Origin: Euryarchaeota archaeon UBA89
GTDB taxonomy: Archaea > Thermoplasmatota > Poseidoniia > Poseidoniales > Thalassarchaeaceae
DNA: 21,005 nt
Reading direction: 5' to 3'
Assembly (NCBI GenBank): GCA_002495525.1
Contig: DAFS01000044.1
Span: 182 to 21,186, forward strand
In this document: piece by piece, positions 13,721-21,005 of the stretch
Position numbering within the stretch: the stretch's first letter is position 1
Layout: the number at the start of each line of letters is the position of its first letter
Translations under genes and position numbers: made by a program
Notes under the pieces: model-generated
Database searches by the model: none
Told to the model about the DNA's origin: nothing
Seen by the model: the letters and a program-made list of their open reading frames with translations, nothing else

Positions 13721-14890
13721 ATGTCAAATACAGAAGGAAAATATATCATACACGCAACAATTCGTTGTGACGGCACAGTCGCCAGAAAAGACGTCGTGGG
13801 GGCCATATTTGGTCAAACCGAGGGACTTCTAGGTGATCAGTTACAACTTAGAAAATTACAGAGAACAGGTCGCATTGGACACGTTGATGTAACACTAAAT
13901 CAGAATAAGGGGAAAGTACAAGGAGAAATCTCGCTTTCCTCTTCTATTGATCAGGTTAGTACAGCAGTCATCGGTGCGGCATTAGAAACAATAGACCGAA
14001 TAGGCCCATGCAAAGCAGTTATCAAAGTCAAAGCAATTGAGAATATCAGATCTGCAAAGAGAGAAAATGTGATTGATCGCGCTAAGGCACTATTATTGAA
14101 TATGGTAAACTCAGGACAAGACGAGTCTAAGAATATATTAGAAGAAGTTCGTTCAGTACTAACTCTAGATACCGAAAAAGATATTTCAGGGATGACAGCC
14201 GGCCCTAAAGTTTCAGATAGTAGCGCAATCATAATTGTTGAAGGACGAAATGATGTTAGAAATCTACTAAAGTTCGGTATTAAAAATGCCATAGCAACTA
14301 TGGGCTCTGGTATCCAAGACGAATTGGTAACACTTGCCAGCTCAAAAACTACAGTAACTGCTTTCGTCGATGGAGACAGAGGTGGAAAGCTTCTACTGAT
14401 GGAACTTAGCGGAAAGTTAGGAAAATCATTAACACACGTTGCTTTAGCACCCCAAAGCCGTGAAGTTGAACATCTGGAAGGAAAAGTAATTACTAAATGT
14501 CTAGGTCAAAAAGAACTTGCAAATAAAATTGTTTCTCGTATTCAGTCAGAGTTAGCAAAAGAAGATGACGATGCTGTAGGCCGCGGTGAAGAAATACTCG
14601 AAGCACCTGAAGAGGTCAAAGGCTGGGCAGGAATGTTAGAAGGACTAAAAAGAAATCAAGCAGTTATTGTGAATGAGGACGGATCTGGCAGCGAACCAAT
14701 AGGCGCCAGTTCCTTGGAATCAAAACTTGCAGAATCGGAGGGAGCAAAAGGGCTCGTCTTCGCTGGAAAAGTAACAGACCGAATTTTCACTTTAGCAGCA
14801 GGTGCAGGTATCGACAGCGTTGTAGCATCCTCTGTTGGAAAAGTCACTAGAAAATCTGGAGTACAGGCTTACTCGGCATCTGATATGTAA
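13721..14890 (+). CDS. dnaG: Archaeal DnaG-like TOPRIM protein
   Basis: This 389-aa archaeal DnaG has the TOPRIM domain at ~165-260: IIIVEGRNDVRNLLKFG with the catalytic Glu (E174), and AFVDGDRGGKLLL with D217 and D219 for metal. The N-terminal ~150 residues (GQTEGLLGDQLQLRKLQRTGRIGH) are the archaeal-specific region. The C-terminal ~120 residues form a helical/acidic tail ending GVQAYSASDM. Archaeal DnaG makes short RNA primers in vitro and is also part of the RNA exosome, so either role is possible. No zinc-binding N-terminal domain of bacterial DnaG is seen, as expected. It has its own long leader (13572-13715). Downstream is a TPR gene on the same strand, 102 bases away. Confidence 0.95.
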   Translation: MSNTEGKYIIHATIRCDGTVARKDVVGAIFGQTEGLLGDQLQLRKLQRTGRIGHVDVTLNQNKGKVQGEISLSSSIDQVSTAVIGAALETIDRIGPCKAVIKVKAIENIRSAKRENVIDRAKALLLNMVNSGQDESKNILEEVRSVLTLDTEKDISGMTAGPKVSDSSAIIIVEGRNDVRNLLKFGIKNAIATMGSGIQDELVTLASSKTTVTAFVDGDRGGKLLLMELSGKLGKSLTHVALAPQSREVEHLEGKVITKCLGQKELANKIVSRIQSELAKEDDDAVGRGEEILEAPEEVKGWAGMLEGLKRNQAVIVNEDGSGSEPIGASSLESKLAESEGAKGLVFAGKVTDRIFTLAAGAGIDSVVASSVGKVTRKSGVQAYSASDM

Positions 14891-14992
14891 GATTTTGACC
14901 TAATTGGCTAAAATTAATTACTTAAAAAAAGTCGTTGTAAGGCTACTCAACAGTAGAAGCCATCAAAAGTCCTACATTCCCGCTCCCAATGG
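14891..14992 (+). promoter_or_regulatory. Possible promoter and leader hairpin of the TPR gene
   Basis: A TATA-like CTTAAAAAAA at 14921-14930 lies about 65 bases before the ATG at 14993. An imperfect hairpin, GGCTACT with AGTAG..GCC (14941-14961), sits in the presumed leader. Both are weak on their own, and the TPR gene could also be read through from dnaG. Confidence 0.35.
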
Positions 14993-17293
14993 ATGGAGCA
15001 GTCGACGTCGATAATTCTAGCGTTGTATGGCTTGGTCGGAATTGCATTAGCAACACTGTGGCTACGTCATCAATCTGTATTAAGACAGCGAGATGAAATG
15101 CGTACTAAACTTGGTAATTTACAGGGTAATTTAGCCAGTACCTCTAATCGCCTAGATTTACTTTCTAGGGGTGTAGATACTATTCTAGGAGAAACTCCAG
15201 AAGTTCATGAATTATTATCAGTTCATAAATCTCTTGAATCAGCAGAATCATTACTTTTCGAACAGGATGTAACTATTAGTTCAAGCGAGTCTTGTGCTAT
15301 AGCTACTCATGCAGCAAGATCGATACTTTCAAACTACTTGAATGATTCAGAAACCGAAGGAAGTGAAAATATATTGCCAGGAATTATTCCTTTGGTTCTA
15401 AGGCTAGATGCAATTCTTACAGAAGCAGAGATGAAATCTGAAGATTTAGAACTTAATGGCGATGAACAAAGAGGCTTAGGCGAGTTATTTCACGAATCAG
15501 GAAAGTTCGATAGAGCGACAGATTTCTATCAGAGAGCAAATTTACTTTCTCCTGAAAGCTCCTCTATCCTCTTATCCTTAGCATCGATACAAAGAGATGA
15601 AGCAGATCTTGACTCATTGGACAGGACATTAGAGCGTTTGGTTGCAATTAACCCAGACGATATAGATGTACTAAAAGAACAAGCCATATTACTTTCTGGA
15701 AGTGAAGATGAACGTTTAGATCGAAATATTAGAAGATTAAATGCATTAGGTATTGATTTTCAACTATCTGCAGAAAATAAAGAAATTTCAAGTATTATAG
15801 ATAGAGCAAATATTGCACAAAGTCAGACAAATCCGCATCTGAAAGAACCATCTACATCGGAAGGATGGGTATCTAAGTCTTCTAAATTACTGCAACTAGG
15901 TGAAATCAGAGCAGCATTAGAGTCTATTGAAAGAGCCTTATATCTTGATAATGCTAATTCAGAAGCCTGGTTACTGAAAGCGAAATTATTAGCCGCCGGA
16001 GAAAATCAATCTAAAGAAGCCCTCCAAGCGATACGGCGAGCATCGGGTCTCGGCCAATATACAGTACTTCTTGAGAGTGAAATCCTTGAGAATGAAGGAA
16101 AGTTAGAATCTGCAAGGGCAGTCTTAGAAGAATGGTTGGAAATCAATCCTGATGATGCAGAAGTCCGAGGTCGTTTGAGCCTTGTTTTATTCCGAGCAGG
16201 GGCTATCGATTGGTCAAAGAGAGTATTAGAAGAAGCCCCTATAGAGTCTTGGGAAAGCGCATCTTTGCACGTTATGCAAGGCCGTCTACATCTATTAACT
16301 GCAGACGAGCATAGAGATAGCACTGGAGAACATGATCACATTCTATTATTAGATGCAACAATTTCTTTTGATTCAGCTATAGAAAAGGATAGAGAATCAG
16401 GTTTAGCATGGCTTGGCAGGTCACGTGCATTACGTTACCAAGGTTCAATGAAAGAGGCCGAGGTTGCTTTAGTGAGGGCAAGGAGGCTGATTCCAGATCA
16501 TCCTTCGATATCTTTGGAAGAAGCACATTTATGCTTAGAAATGGGTAAACTTGATCAGGCTAATGCACTAGTTTCCGAAGCATCGACGAACGTTCGAAAT
16601 CATCCTTCAATTCCTTTCATTAGAGGTATGATAGCAGCTAGACAGAGTCGTTTTATTGAGGCAAAATCATTTTTCTCGAAAGTTCTTGAGACCGACCCTA
16701 ATCATATTAGGGCGAGATTAAATAGGTGCTCAGCATCATTACTAGCGGATGACTTAGTAACTGCTCTTGATGACGCAAACTCACTTATTGAAATGGCCCC
16801 AGAACTAAATCTAGCAAGATTAAGACGTTCTGAAATTCTAATGAATCTTGGAGATTGGAAAGAGGCAGAAAGTGAATTGCGTAAATTATTATCACAAGAT
16901 TCAGAGCATATTATGGCACTTGTACACTTAGGTGCTTGTATGATTGCTATGGATAAATCAGAACAAGCCGAAAAGCCGTTAAATGATGCAATTCGATACG
17001 ACTCTAATCATTCCGAAGCATGGTATCAAAGAGGACTATTGTATCTCAACTTTGGGAGAATCGAGGAAGCAAAATCAGATTTCGAATCTGCCGCAAAATA
17101 TGACAAGAAACATATTGATGCGAGGCTGAGAATCGCAGCAATTTTACATGATGGCGAAGATATAAATTCTTCTGTTATTGCTTGGAGAAAAGTCCTCGAT
17201 ATAGACCCTGAGCATAGATTAGCCAGAAGAAGACTTCAGGAGTCAGTCGATAGACAAGAAATTTTGAAGCAGAGGATTTCTCCAAAGGGTTGA
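14993..17293 (+). CDS. Membrane-anchored TPR-repeat protein
   Basis: This 766-aa protein has one N-terminal transmembrane helix (IILALYGLVGIALATLWL) followed by a coiled-coil-like stretch (LRQRDEMRTKLGNLQGNLAS). Many tetratricopeptide repeats follow, roughly residues 160-750: clear units include LGELFHESGKFDRATDFYQRA, ARAVLEEWLEINPDDAEVRGRL, LGRSRALRYQGSMKEAEVALVRARRL and YQRGLLYLNFGRIEEAKSDFESA. I estimate at least ten. TPR proteins act as scaffolds for protein complexes, so this may be a membrane-tethered assembly or docking factor. The partner is unknown. The ATG 14993 start is the first in frame and leads directly into the helix. It starts a rightward group with the thioredoxin-like and methyltransferase genes (10 and 8 bases apart). 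Confidence 0.85.
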   Translation: MEQSTSIILALYGLVGIALATLWLRHQSVLRQRDEMRTKLGNLQGNLASTSNRLDLLSRGVDTILGETPEVHELLSVHKSLESAESLLFEQDVTISSSESCAIATHAARSILSNYLNDSETEGSENILPGIIPLVLRLDAILTEAEMKSEDLELNGDEQRGLGELFHESGKFDRATDFYQRANLLSPESSSILLSLASIQRDEADLDSLDRTLERLVAINPDDIDVLKEQAILLSGSEDERLDRNIRRLNALGIDFQLSAENKEISSIIDRANIAQSQTNPHLKEPSTSEGWVSKSSKLLQLGEIRAALESIERALYLDNANSEAWLLKAKLLAAGENQSKEALQAIRRASGLGQYTVLLESEILENEGKLESARAVLEEWLEINPDDAEVRGRLSLVLFRAGAIDWSKRVLEEAPIESWESASLHVMQGRLHLLTADEHRDSTGEHDHILLLDATISFDSAIEKDRESGLAWLGRSRALRYQGSMKEAEVALVRARRLIPDHPSISLEEAHLCLEMGKLDQANALVSEASTNVRNHPSIPFIRGMIAARQSRFIEAKSFFSKVLETDPNHIRARLNRCSASLLADDLVTALDDANSLIEMAPELNLARLRRSEILMNLGDWKEAESELRKLLSQDSEHIMALVHLGACMIAMDKSEQAEKPLNDAIRYDSNHSEAWYQRGLLYLNFGRIEEAKSDFESAAKYDKKHIDARLRIAAILHDGEDINSSVIAWRKVLDIDPEHRLARRRLQESVDRQEILKQRISPKG

Positions 17294-17303
17294 ACAATAC
17301 AAT

Positions 17304-17873
17304 ATGTCAGCATGGTATATGACTACATCATCTGGAATAGAGCCTGGACAAAAAGCCCCGTTTTTTCAATTACCCAATGCCAATAACAATCTCGGCTCTA
17401 GTACATTATCGCTGACCGAAATAATGGGGAGTAATGGTGCAATAATAACTTTCACTTGTAATCACTGCCCCTATGTTGTCGGCTCTGAATCTAGAATCGA
17501 AAAGATGGCTAAAAAGGCCAGAGAGAACAACATTGGATTTATTGGTATTAATTCTAATGACCCCGTTAATTATGAATCAGATTCTTGGCCGAACATGGTA
17601 AAAAGAGCATCTAAGGGTATGACATATCCTTACTTACATGATGCTGATCAATCTGTTGCAACACTCTATGGTGCCGAAAGAACTCCTGAATTTTATCTAA
17701 TCAATTCATCAGGAAGTGTAGTTTACAGAGGAAGACTCGATGATTCTCCAAGAGACCCGGCTCATGCTACAACTTCAGAACTTTCAGACGCAATTGATTT
17801 ATTGATATCTGGTAAAGAGATTTCAGAATCTAGAAATCAAAGTATTGGGTGTTCGATTAAGTGGAAAGTTTAG
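17304..17873 (+). CDS. Thioredoxin-like redox protein (CNHC motif)
   Basis: This 189-aa protein of the AhpC/TSA or TlpA-like thioredoxin fold group would act as a thiol-disulfide oxidoreductase or peroxidase-like enzyme. The likely redox centre is C52-N-H-C55 in FTCNHCPYV, and the cis-proline is P128 in RTPEFYLI. Other family marks are the N-terminal GQKAPFFQLP, GINSND, and the C-terminal SIGCSIKWK, which is typical of a widespread peroxiredoxin-like subfamily. There is no clear signal peptide. It lies 10 bases after the TPR gene and 8 bases before the methyltransferase, so co-expression is likely. Whether it is a peroxidase or a disulfide reductase cannot be told. Confidence 0.82.
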   Translation: MSAWYMTTSSGIEPGQKAPFFQLPNANNNLGSSTLSLTEIMGSNGAIITFTCNHCPYVVGSESRIEKMAKKARENNIGFIGINSNDPVNYESDSWPNMVKRASKGMTYPYLHDADQSVATLYGAERTPEFYLINSSGSVVYRGRLDDSPRDPAHATTSELSDAIDLLISGKEISESRNQSIGCSIKWKV

Positions 17874-17881
17874 GTGAATAA

Positions 17882-18697
17882 ATGTCAATGGGTGTTCCAG
17901 CGAAAATATTTGCTATCTCACTCAGGTGTTCTCCAGCTTTCATACAGAATAGATTATGGAAATGGTGGTATCAACGGATATCTAAAGCACATAATAAAGT
18001 AGATTTTAGATTCATGAATTATGGTTATTTAGACGAAGCCAAACCCGTTTTAGAACCAGAAGATGAACCATATCGATTATTTATACAACTTTATGAAATA
18101 AATATAAGGAATATTGAGATGAAAGATCAGCAGGTATTGGAAGTAGGTTCTGGCCGAGGAGGAGGCGCTAGTTGGATTGCTAAATCTAAGAAACCATCTT
18201 CTTTGATTGGAGTAGATTTTTCAAAGGAGGCAGTAACTTTATGTAACAATTGGTACGAACAGGAGAATCTCAATTTTATTGAAGGGAATGCTCAAGATTT
18301 ACCATTTGAAGATAGTAGTTTTGATACTGTGTATAATGTAGAATCTTCACATTGTTATGGCGATATAAACAAATTTGTTAGAGAAGTCTATCGAGTTTTG
18401 AGGGAAGGAGGTAATTTTTGCTGGACCGATTTTAGAAATGAAGAAATCATGGAAAAAACAGAGAAAATATTCATTTCCACAGGATTTTCAATAGTTTCTA
18501 AAAAAGAAATCACTGGCGAAGTAATAGATGCTTTAGATATGATAAATGATGCTAAAAGAGAAAGAATTACCGAGCTCGTCCCAAGATCAATCAGGCGTAG
18601 TTTTGAGACATTTGCAGGCGTTCAAGGAACTCCCGTTTATGATTCCTTCAAATCTGGTAAACTAAAGTATTACAAATATCAAATGAAAAAAAATTAG
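17882..18697 (+). CDS. SAM-dependent class I methyltransferase
   Basis: This 271-aa methyltransferase has the Rossmann fold: motif I VLEVGSGRGGG at 85-95, the SAM-ribose acidic residue in GVDFS (D112), GNAQDLPFEDSSFDTVYNVESSHCY at 135-159 and RVLREGGNFCWTDFR further on. The ESSHCY stretch and the GRGGGASWIA loop resemble phthiotriolone and sterol/ubiquinone-type small-molecule methyltransferases. The target is unknown; a lipid or quinone-like substrate would fit but is inferred. The N-terminal ~80 residues before motif I are helical. It is the last gene of the rightward group and ends in a 4-base overlap with the convergent regulator. Confidence 0.85.
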   Translation: MSMGVPAKIFAISLRCSPAFIQNRLWKWWYQRISKAHNKVDFRFMNYGYLDEAKPVLEPEDEPYRLFIQLYEINIRNIEMKDQQVLEVGSGRGGGASWIAKSKKPSSLIGVDFSKEAVTLCNNWYEQENLNFIEGNAQDLPFEDSSFDTVYNVESSHCYGDINKFVREVYRVLREGGNFCWTDFRNEEIMEKTEKIFISTGFSIVSKKEITGEVIDALDMINDAKRERITELVPRSIRRSFETFAGVQGTPVYDSFKSGKLKYYKYQMKKN

Positions 18698-19116
18698 TAT
18701 TGCTCTAAGACTAATTCAGTTTGTGTTGAAGTTATTTCTCCCGGTGCAGCCAGCCACATACGGTCTAATAAATTCCTCAATGAAATTGTATCATCAACGT
18801 GAACAATAGCAACCAAATCTGCATCGCCACTTATTTCATAGATACATTCAACTCCTGCCCATCCTGAATATTCGCCAGCAAGACTTCCAATTTCTACTCC
18901 TGAACCAACTTTGAGTCGGATTAGTGCAGTCAAACCTATTCCAGCTTCTCTAATAGTATACCCTCTAATTACGCCAACATCTTCCATTCTTTTCATACGT
19001 GTTCTTACAGTACGTTCAGTGACATTTACCTTTTTTGCTATGTCTACGAATGGGGCTCTGCCAGCATCTCTGAGGTACGCGAGAATGGCTCTATCAAGTG
19101 AATCTACGTCAACCAT
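18694..19116 (-). CDS. Lrp/AsnC-family transcriptional regulator
   Basis: This 140-aa DNA-binding regulator has the N-terminal AsnC-type helix-turn-helix (SLDRAILAYLRDAGRAPFVDIAKKVNVTERTVRTRMKRME, then GVIRGYTI) and a C-terminal RAM ligand-binding domain, with the family's GDADLVAIVHVDD. Such regulators bind amino acids or other small molecules as octamers. The start MVDVDSLD at 19116 is preferred over 19158, because family members begin just before the LD..D..IL helix. Neither neighbour is an obvious target. The regulator, which is expected to bind near its own promoter, faces the 144-aa gene across a 154-bp gap. Confidence 0.88.
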   Translation of the reverse strand: MVDVDSLDRAILAYLRDAGRAPFVDIAKKVNVTERTVRTRMKRMEDVGVIRGYTIREAGIGLTALIRLKVGSGVEIGSLAGEYSGWAGVECIYEISGDADLVAIVHVDDTISLRNLLDRMWLAAPGEITSTQTELVLEQY

Positions 19117-19270
19117 GATTAATCCGCAAAGCGAACCCTTTTTGATTGTTATTGTCATTTTGAGTAGTCAATGCTCACGGTTTTTTTCCGCTTTCAGGTA
19201 ATAAATATGTTCTCAGTATCACAATTGTCATTAAGTTGCATTCAAATGAGTCGCCGATTTCTGACTATAC

Positions 19271-19705
19271 ATGTCCGAGGATGAGGCGATAGGCAACCTC
19301 CGAGTTCAGGAATATTTGGATGATGTTTCTAATCTCAATCTCTCAACCTCAAAATCCCAATGGTATAATGTGGATGTAGCTGCACTTTTGATAAATTGTA
19401 ACGTAGTAGGTCATGATATCGATGAAGCCACAGGCGCGTCGTTGATATTTCTCGAGAAAAGTGTGTTAATGTGTTGTTGTAATTCTGGTAAAATGCATCA
19501 TTATCCTAAACATCTGCTGCACTGTTTTGTAGACGATAAGAGAGATGGCCACGATAATCCCGATGGAATAATATTCAAGGCCGAATTGTTTTCTATATCG
19601 CCTTCCGAAGAACAACTTTGTTGGGAAGAAGTATGCCATTCTGAAATTCAAGTCCCTACAGTTCAGAATAAAGTGTCCCGATGGCTGAGCTGGCTCAATT
19701 CCTAG
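19271..19705 (+). CDS. Unrecognised 144-aa protein with Cys/His cluster
   Basis: I do not recognise this protein. It is acidic at the N-terminus and carries a Cys/His-rich stretch at residues ~67-86 (VLMCCCNSGKMHHYPKHLLHCF) with four cysteines and four histidines, which could bind a metal. The rest has DDKRDGHDNPDG and SPSEEQLCWEEV. No signal peptide or membrane helix is evident. It is on the same strand as enolase, which begins 47 bases downstream, and it lies opposite the Lrp-like gene. It could be a small regulatory or metal-handling protein; the codon pattern looks coding, but the family is unknown. Confidence 0.6.
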   Translation: MSEDEAIGNLRVQEYLDDVSNLNLSTSKSQWYNVDVAALLINCNVVGHDIDEATGASLIFLEKSVLMCCCNSGKMHHYPKHLLHCFVDDKRDGHDNPDGIIFKAELFSISPSEEQLCWEEVCHSEIQVPTVQNKVSRWLSWLNS

Positions 19706-19752
19706 TGCCATCATCGTAACATTCAGACCATCGGTGTCTTTCGAGCCAATTA

Positions 19753-21005
19753 ATGGGCGGCGTAATCACTGATCTTAAAGCGCGCACAATAATTGACTCA
19801 CGCGGGAATCCGACAGTAGAAGTTGATTGTTTTGTAGATGGAATTCTCATGGGCCGTGCAGCAGTTCCTTCTGGAGCAAGTACAGGTAGCCATGAGGCTG
19901 TTGAGTTGAGAGATAATAGTAAAGATTGGATGGGTAAAGGCGTATCTAAAGCTGTAAACAATGTAAATAATGAAATTAGAGATTTACTGATTGGTCTAGA
20001 AGTATCAAACCAAGCAGAAATAGACGCATCAATGATAACTCTGGATGGAACAAGGAATAAAGCAAGATTGGGAGCCAATGCTATTTTAGGAGCTTCAATG
20101 TCAGTAATGCGCGCAGCGGCAAAACAATCCAGGAAACCACTCTGGTCTTATATTTCAACTACCAATGAGCAAAATTTACCTATCCCATTGATGAATATAC
20201 TCAACGGAGGGGCGCACGCAGCATCAAATGTAGATGTTCAAGAATTCATGGTAGTGCCTCACGGGTTCAACAGTTTCTCTGATGCTTTACAAGCGGGCAC
20301 TGAAATCTACCATTCATTGAAATCTGTTTTGAAAGATGAGGGCCTACTTGGAGGCGTTGGAGATGAAGGCGGCTTCGCACCAAACTTACCTTGTAATGAA
20401 GACGGACTTAGATACTTGATGGGTGCGATAGAAAAAGCCGGATACTCGCCCGGTTCTCAAATCTCTATCGCCTTAGATGTAGCGGCTCAAGAGTTCTTTG
20501 ATGGCGAAAAGTATCATATTGATAATAGAGTAATTGATGGTAAAGAGTTGGCAGAATTGTATTCATCTTGGTTAGACAACTACCCTATCGTATCGATGGA
20601 AGATCCATTTGGTGAAGATGACTGGCAATCTTGGAAAGATTTTACAAAATTAGAAAGCCACAGAGTCCAAATCGTAGGCGATGATTTGTATGTTACAAAC
20701 CAATCAAGACTCCAAAGAGGAATTGATGAAGGTGCTTCCAATGCAATCTTAATCAAATTAAACCAGATTGGCACCGTTACGGAAACTCTTCAAGTCATCG
20801 AGACAGCCCGTAAAGCGAATTTTGGAATTATAATTTCACACAGATCTGGTGAAACTTCGGATGATATAATTGCAGATATTTCAGTTGGTACAAATGCAGG
20901 ACAGATAAAAACGGGTGCACCGGCTAGAAGTGACAGAGCTGCGAAATATAATCAACTTCTTCGAATATCTGAAAAATGCACGAATTATAGTAAATTATTC
21001 CAATG
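19753..21005 (+). CDS. eno: Enolase, nearly complete, cut at the window end
   Basis: It converts 2-phosphoglycerate to phosphoenolpyruvate (and back) in glycolysis and gluconeogenesis. The first 417 codons are in the window, and only about ten residues at the C-terminus are missing. The family residues are visible: DSRGNPTVEV near the start, GASTGSHEA, H155 in NGGAHAAS, the catalytic base E205 in GVGDEGGFAP, Mg ligands D242 (LDVAAQEF), E283 (SMEDPF) and D310 (GDDLYVTN), the catalytic K335 in LIKLNQIG, SHRSGETSDD, and K386 in QIKTGAP. ATG 19753 leads straight into the usual N-terminal strand. It has no in-frame stop before the window ends, so the missing end is a window effect, not a truncation. 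Confidence 0.97.
   Translation, partial: MGGVITDLKARTIIDSRGNPTVEVDCFVDGILMGRAAVPSGASTGSHEAVELRDNSKDWMGKGVSKAVNNVNNEIRDLLIGLEVSNQAEIDASMITLDGTRNKARLGANAILGASMSVMRAAAKQSRKPLWSYISTTNEQNLPIPLMNILNGGAHAASNVDVQEFMVVPHGFNSFSDALQAGTEIYHSLKSVLKDEGLLGGVGDEGGFAPNLPCNEDGLRYLMGAIEKAGYSPGSQISIALDVAAQEFFDGEKYHIDNRVIDGKELAELYSSWLDNYPIVSMEDPFGEDDWQSWKDFTKLESHRVQIVGDDLYVTNQSRLQRGIDEGASNAILIKLNQIGTVTETLQVIETARKANFGIIISHRSGETSDDIIADISVGTNAGQIKTGAPARSDRAAKYNQLLRISEKCTNYSKLFQ

Noticed and set aside
13582..13806. 74-aa minus-strand ORF over the dnaG leader
   Set aside because: It overlaps both the structured leader and the start of dnaG, has no family resemblance, and looks like a shadow of GC-rich sequence.
16006..16323. 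105-aa minus-strand ORF within the TPR gene
   Set aside because: It is antisense to a clear TPR-coding frame and shows no domain.
1..21005. CRISPR array, IS element, integrase, rRNA or tRNA
   Set aside because: I saw no regularly spaced direct repeats, no transposase or integrase motifs and no rRNA or tRNA signatures on either strand.

Overview
The window looks like a piece of an archaeal chromosome. My best guess is a planktonic marine euryarchaeon of the Marine Group II (Poseidoniales) type. The archaeal markers are the C-terminal end of a thermosome (group II chaperonin) subunit and a complete archaeal-type DnaG (TOPRIM) protein. Several genes are of a more bacterial kind: purH, purN, an RsuA/RluB-type pseudouridine synthase, a YbaN/DUF454 protein and a DDAH-family hydrolase. 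Two secreted proteins end in a PGF-type C-terminal sorting signal. The DNA is AT-rich and tightly packed, and I see no mobile element, CRISPR array, rRNA or tRNA. The lineage is inferred from this gene mix, because no marker gene could be aligned.

Layout, left half. Positions 1-2123 carry the thermosome 3' end and purH (the last two steps of IMP synthesis), nearly overlapping. A gene-poor AT-rich stretch of about 300 bp follows, holding a possible 29-aa membrane peptide and TATA-like and palindromic sequences. Next come a TauE/SafE transporter (+) and a convergent leftward run: zinc ribbon, LON-substrate-binding-domain protein, secreted cupredoxin and YbaN-like membrane protein. purN (+) starts divergently from that run. 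A pseudouridine synthase and a secreted BNR/sialidase-like lipoprotein form a coupled leftward pair (8135-5896). Divergent from them is a large acidic lipoprotein (8234-9757) with an LDL-receptor-class-A-like motif, Asp/His-rich linkers and a C-terminal PGF-type anchor.

Layout, right half. A small HAD-like protein (-) and a DDAH-like hydrolase (+) are divergent. A five-gene leftward cluster (13492-11163) encodes a TerB-like protein, two unrecognised proteins, a MobA-like nucleotidyltransferase and a DUF805 membrane protein. A 228-bp gap with GC-richer, hairpin-forming sequence lies before dnaG. A rightward group then encodes a membrane-anchored TPR protein, a thioredoxin-like protein with a CNHC motif and a SAM methyltransferase. 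An Lrp/AsnC regulator (-), an unrecognised 144-aa protein and enolase (cut by the window end) close the window.

Most of the window is housekeeping or envelope biology. I did not find a clear new multi-gene system. The best candidates for something undescribed are the structured leader or ncRNA before dnaG, the 29-aa peptide, the TerB-containing cluster with two unknown genes, and the doubly anchored LDLa-like lipoprotein.
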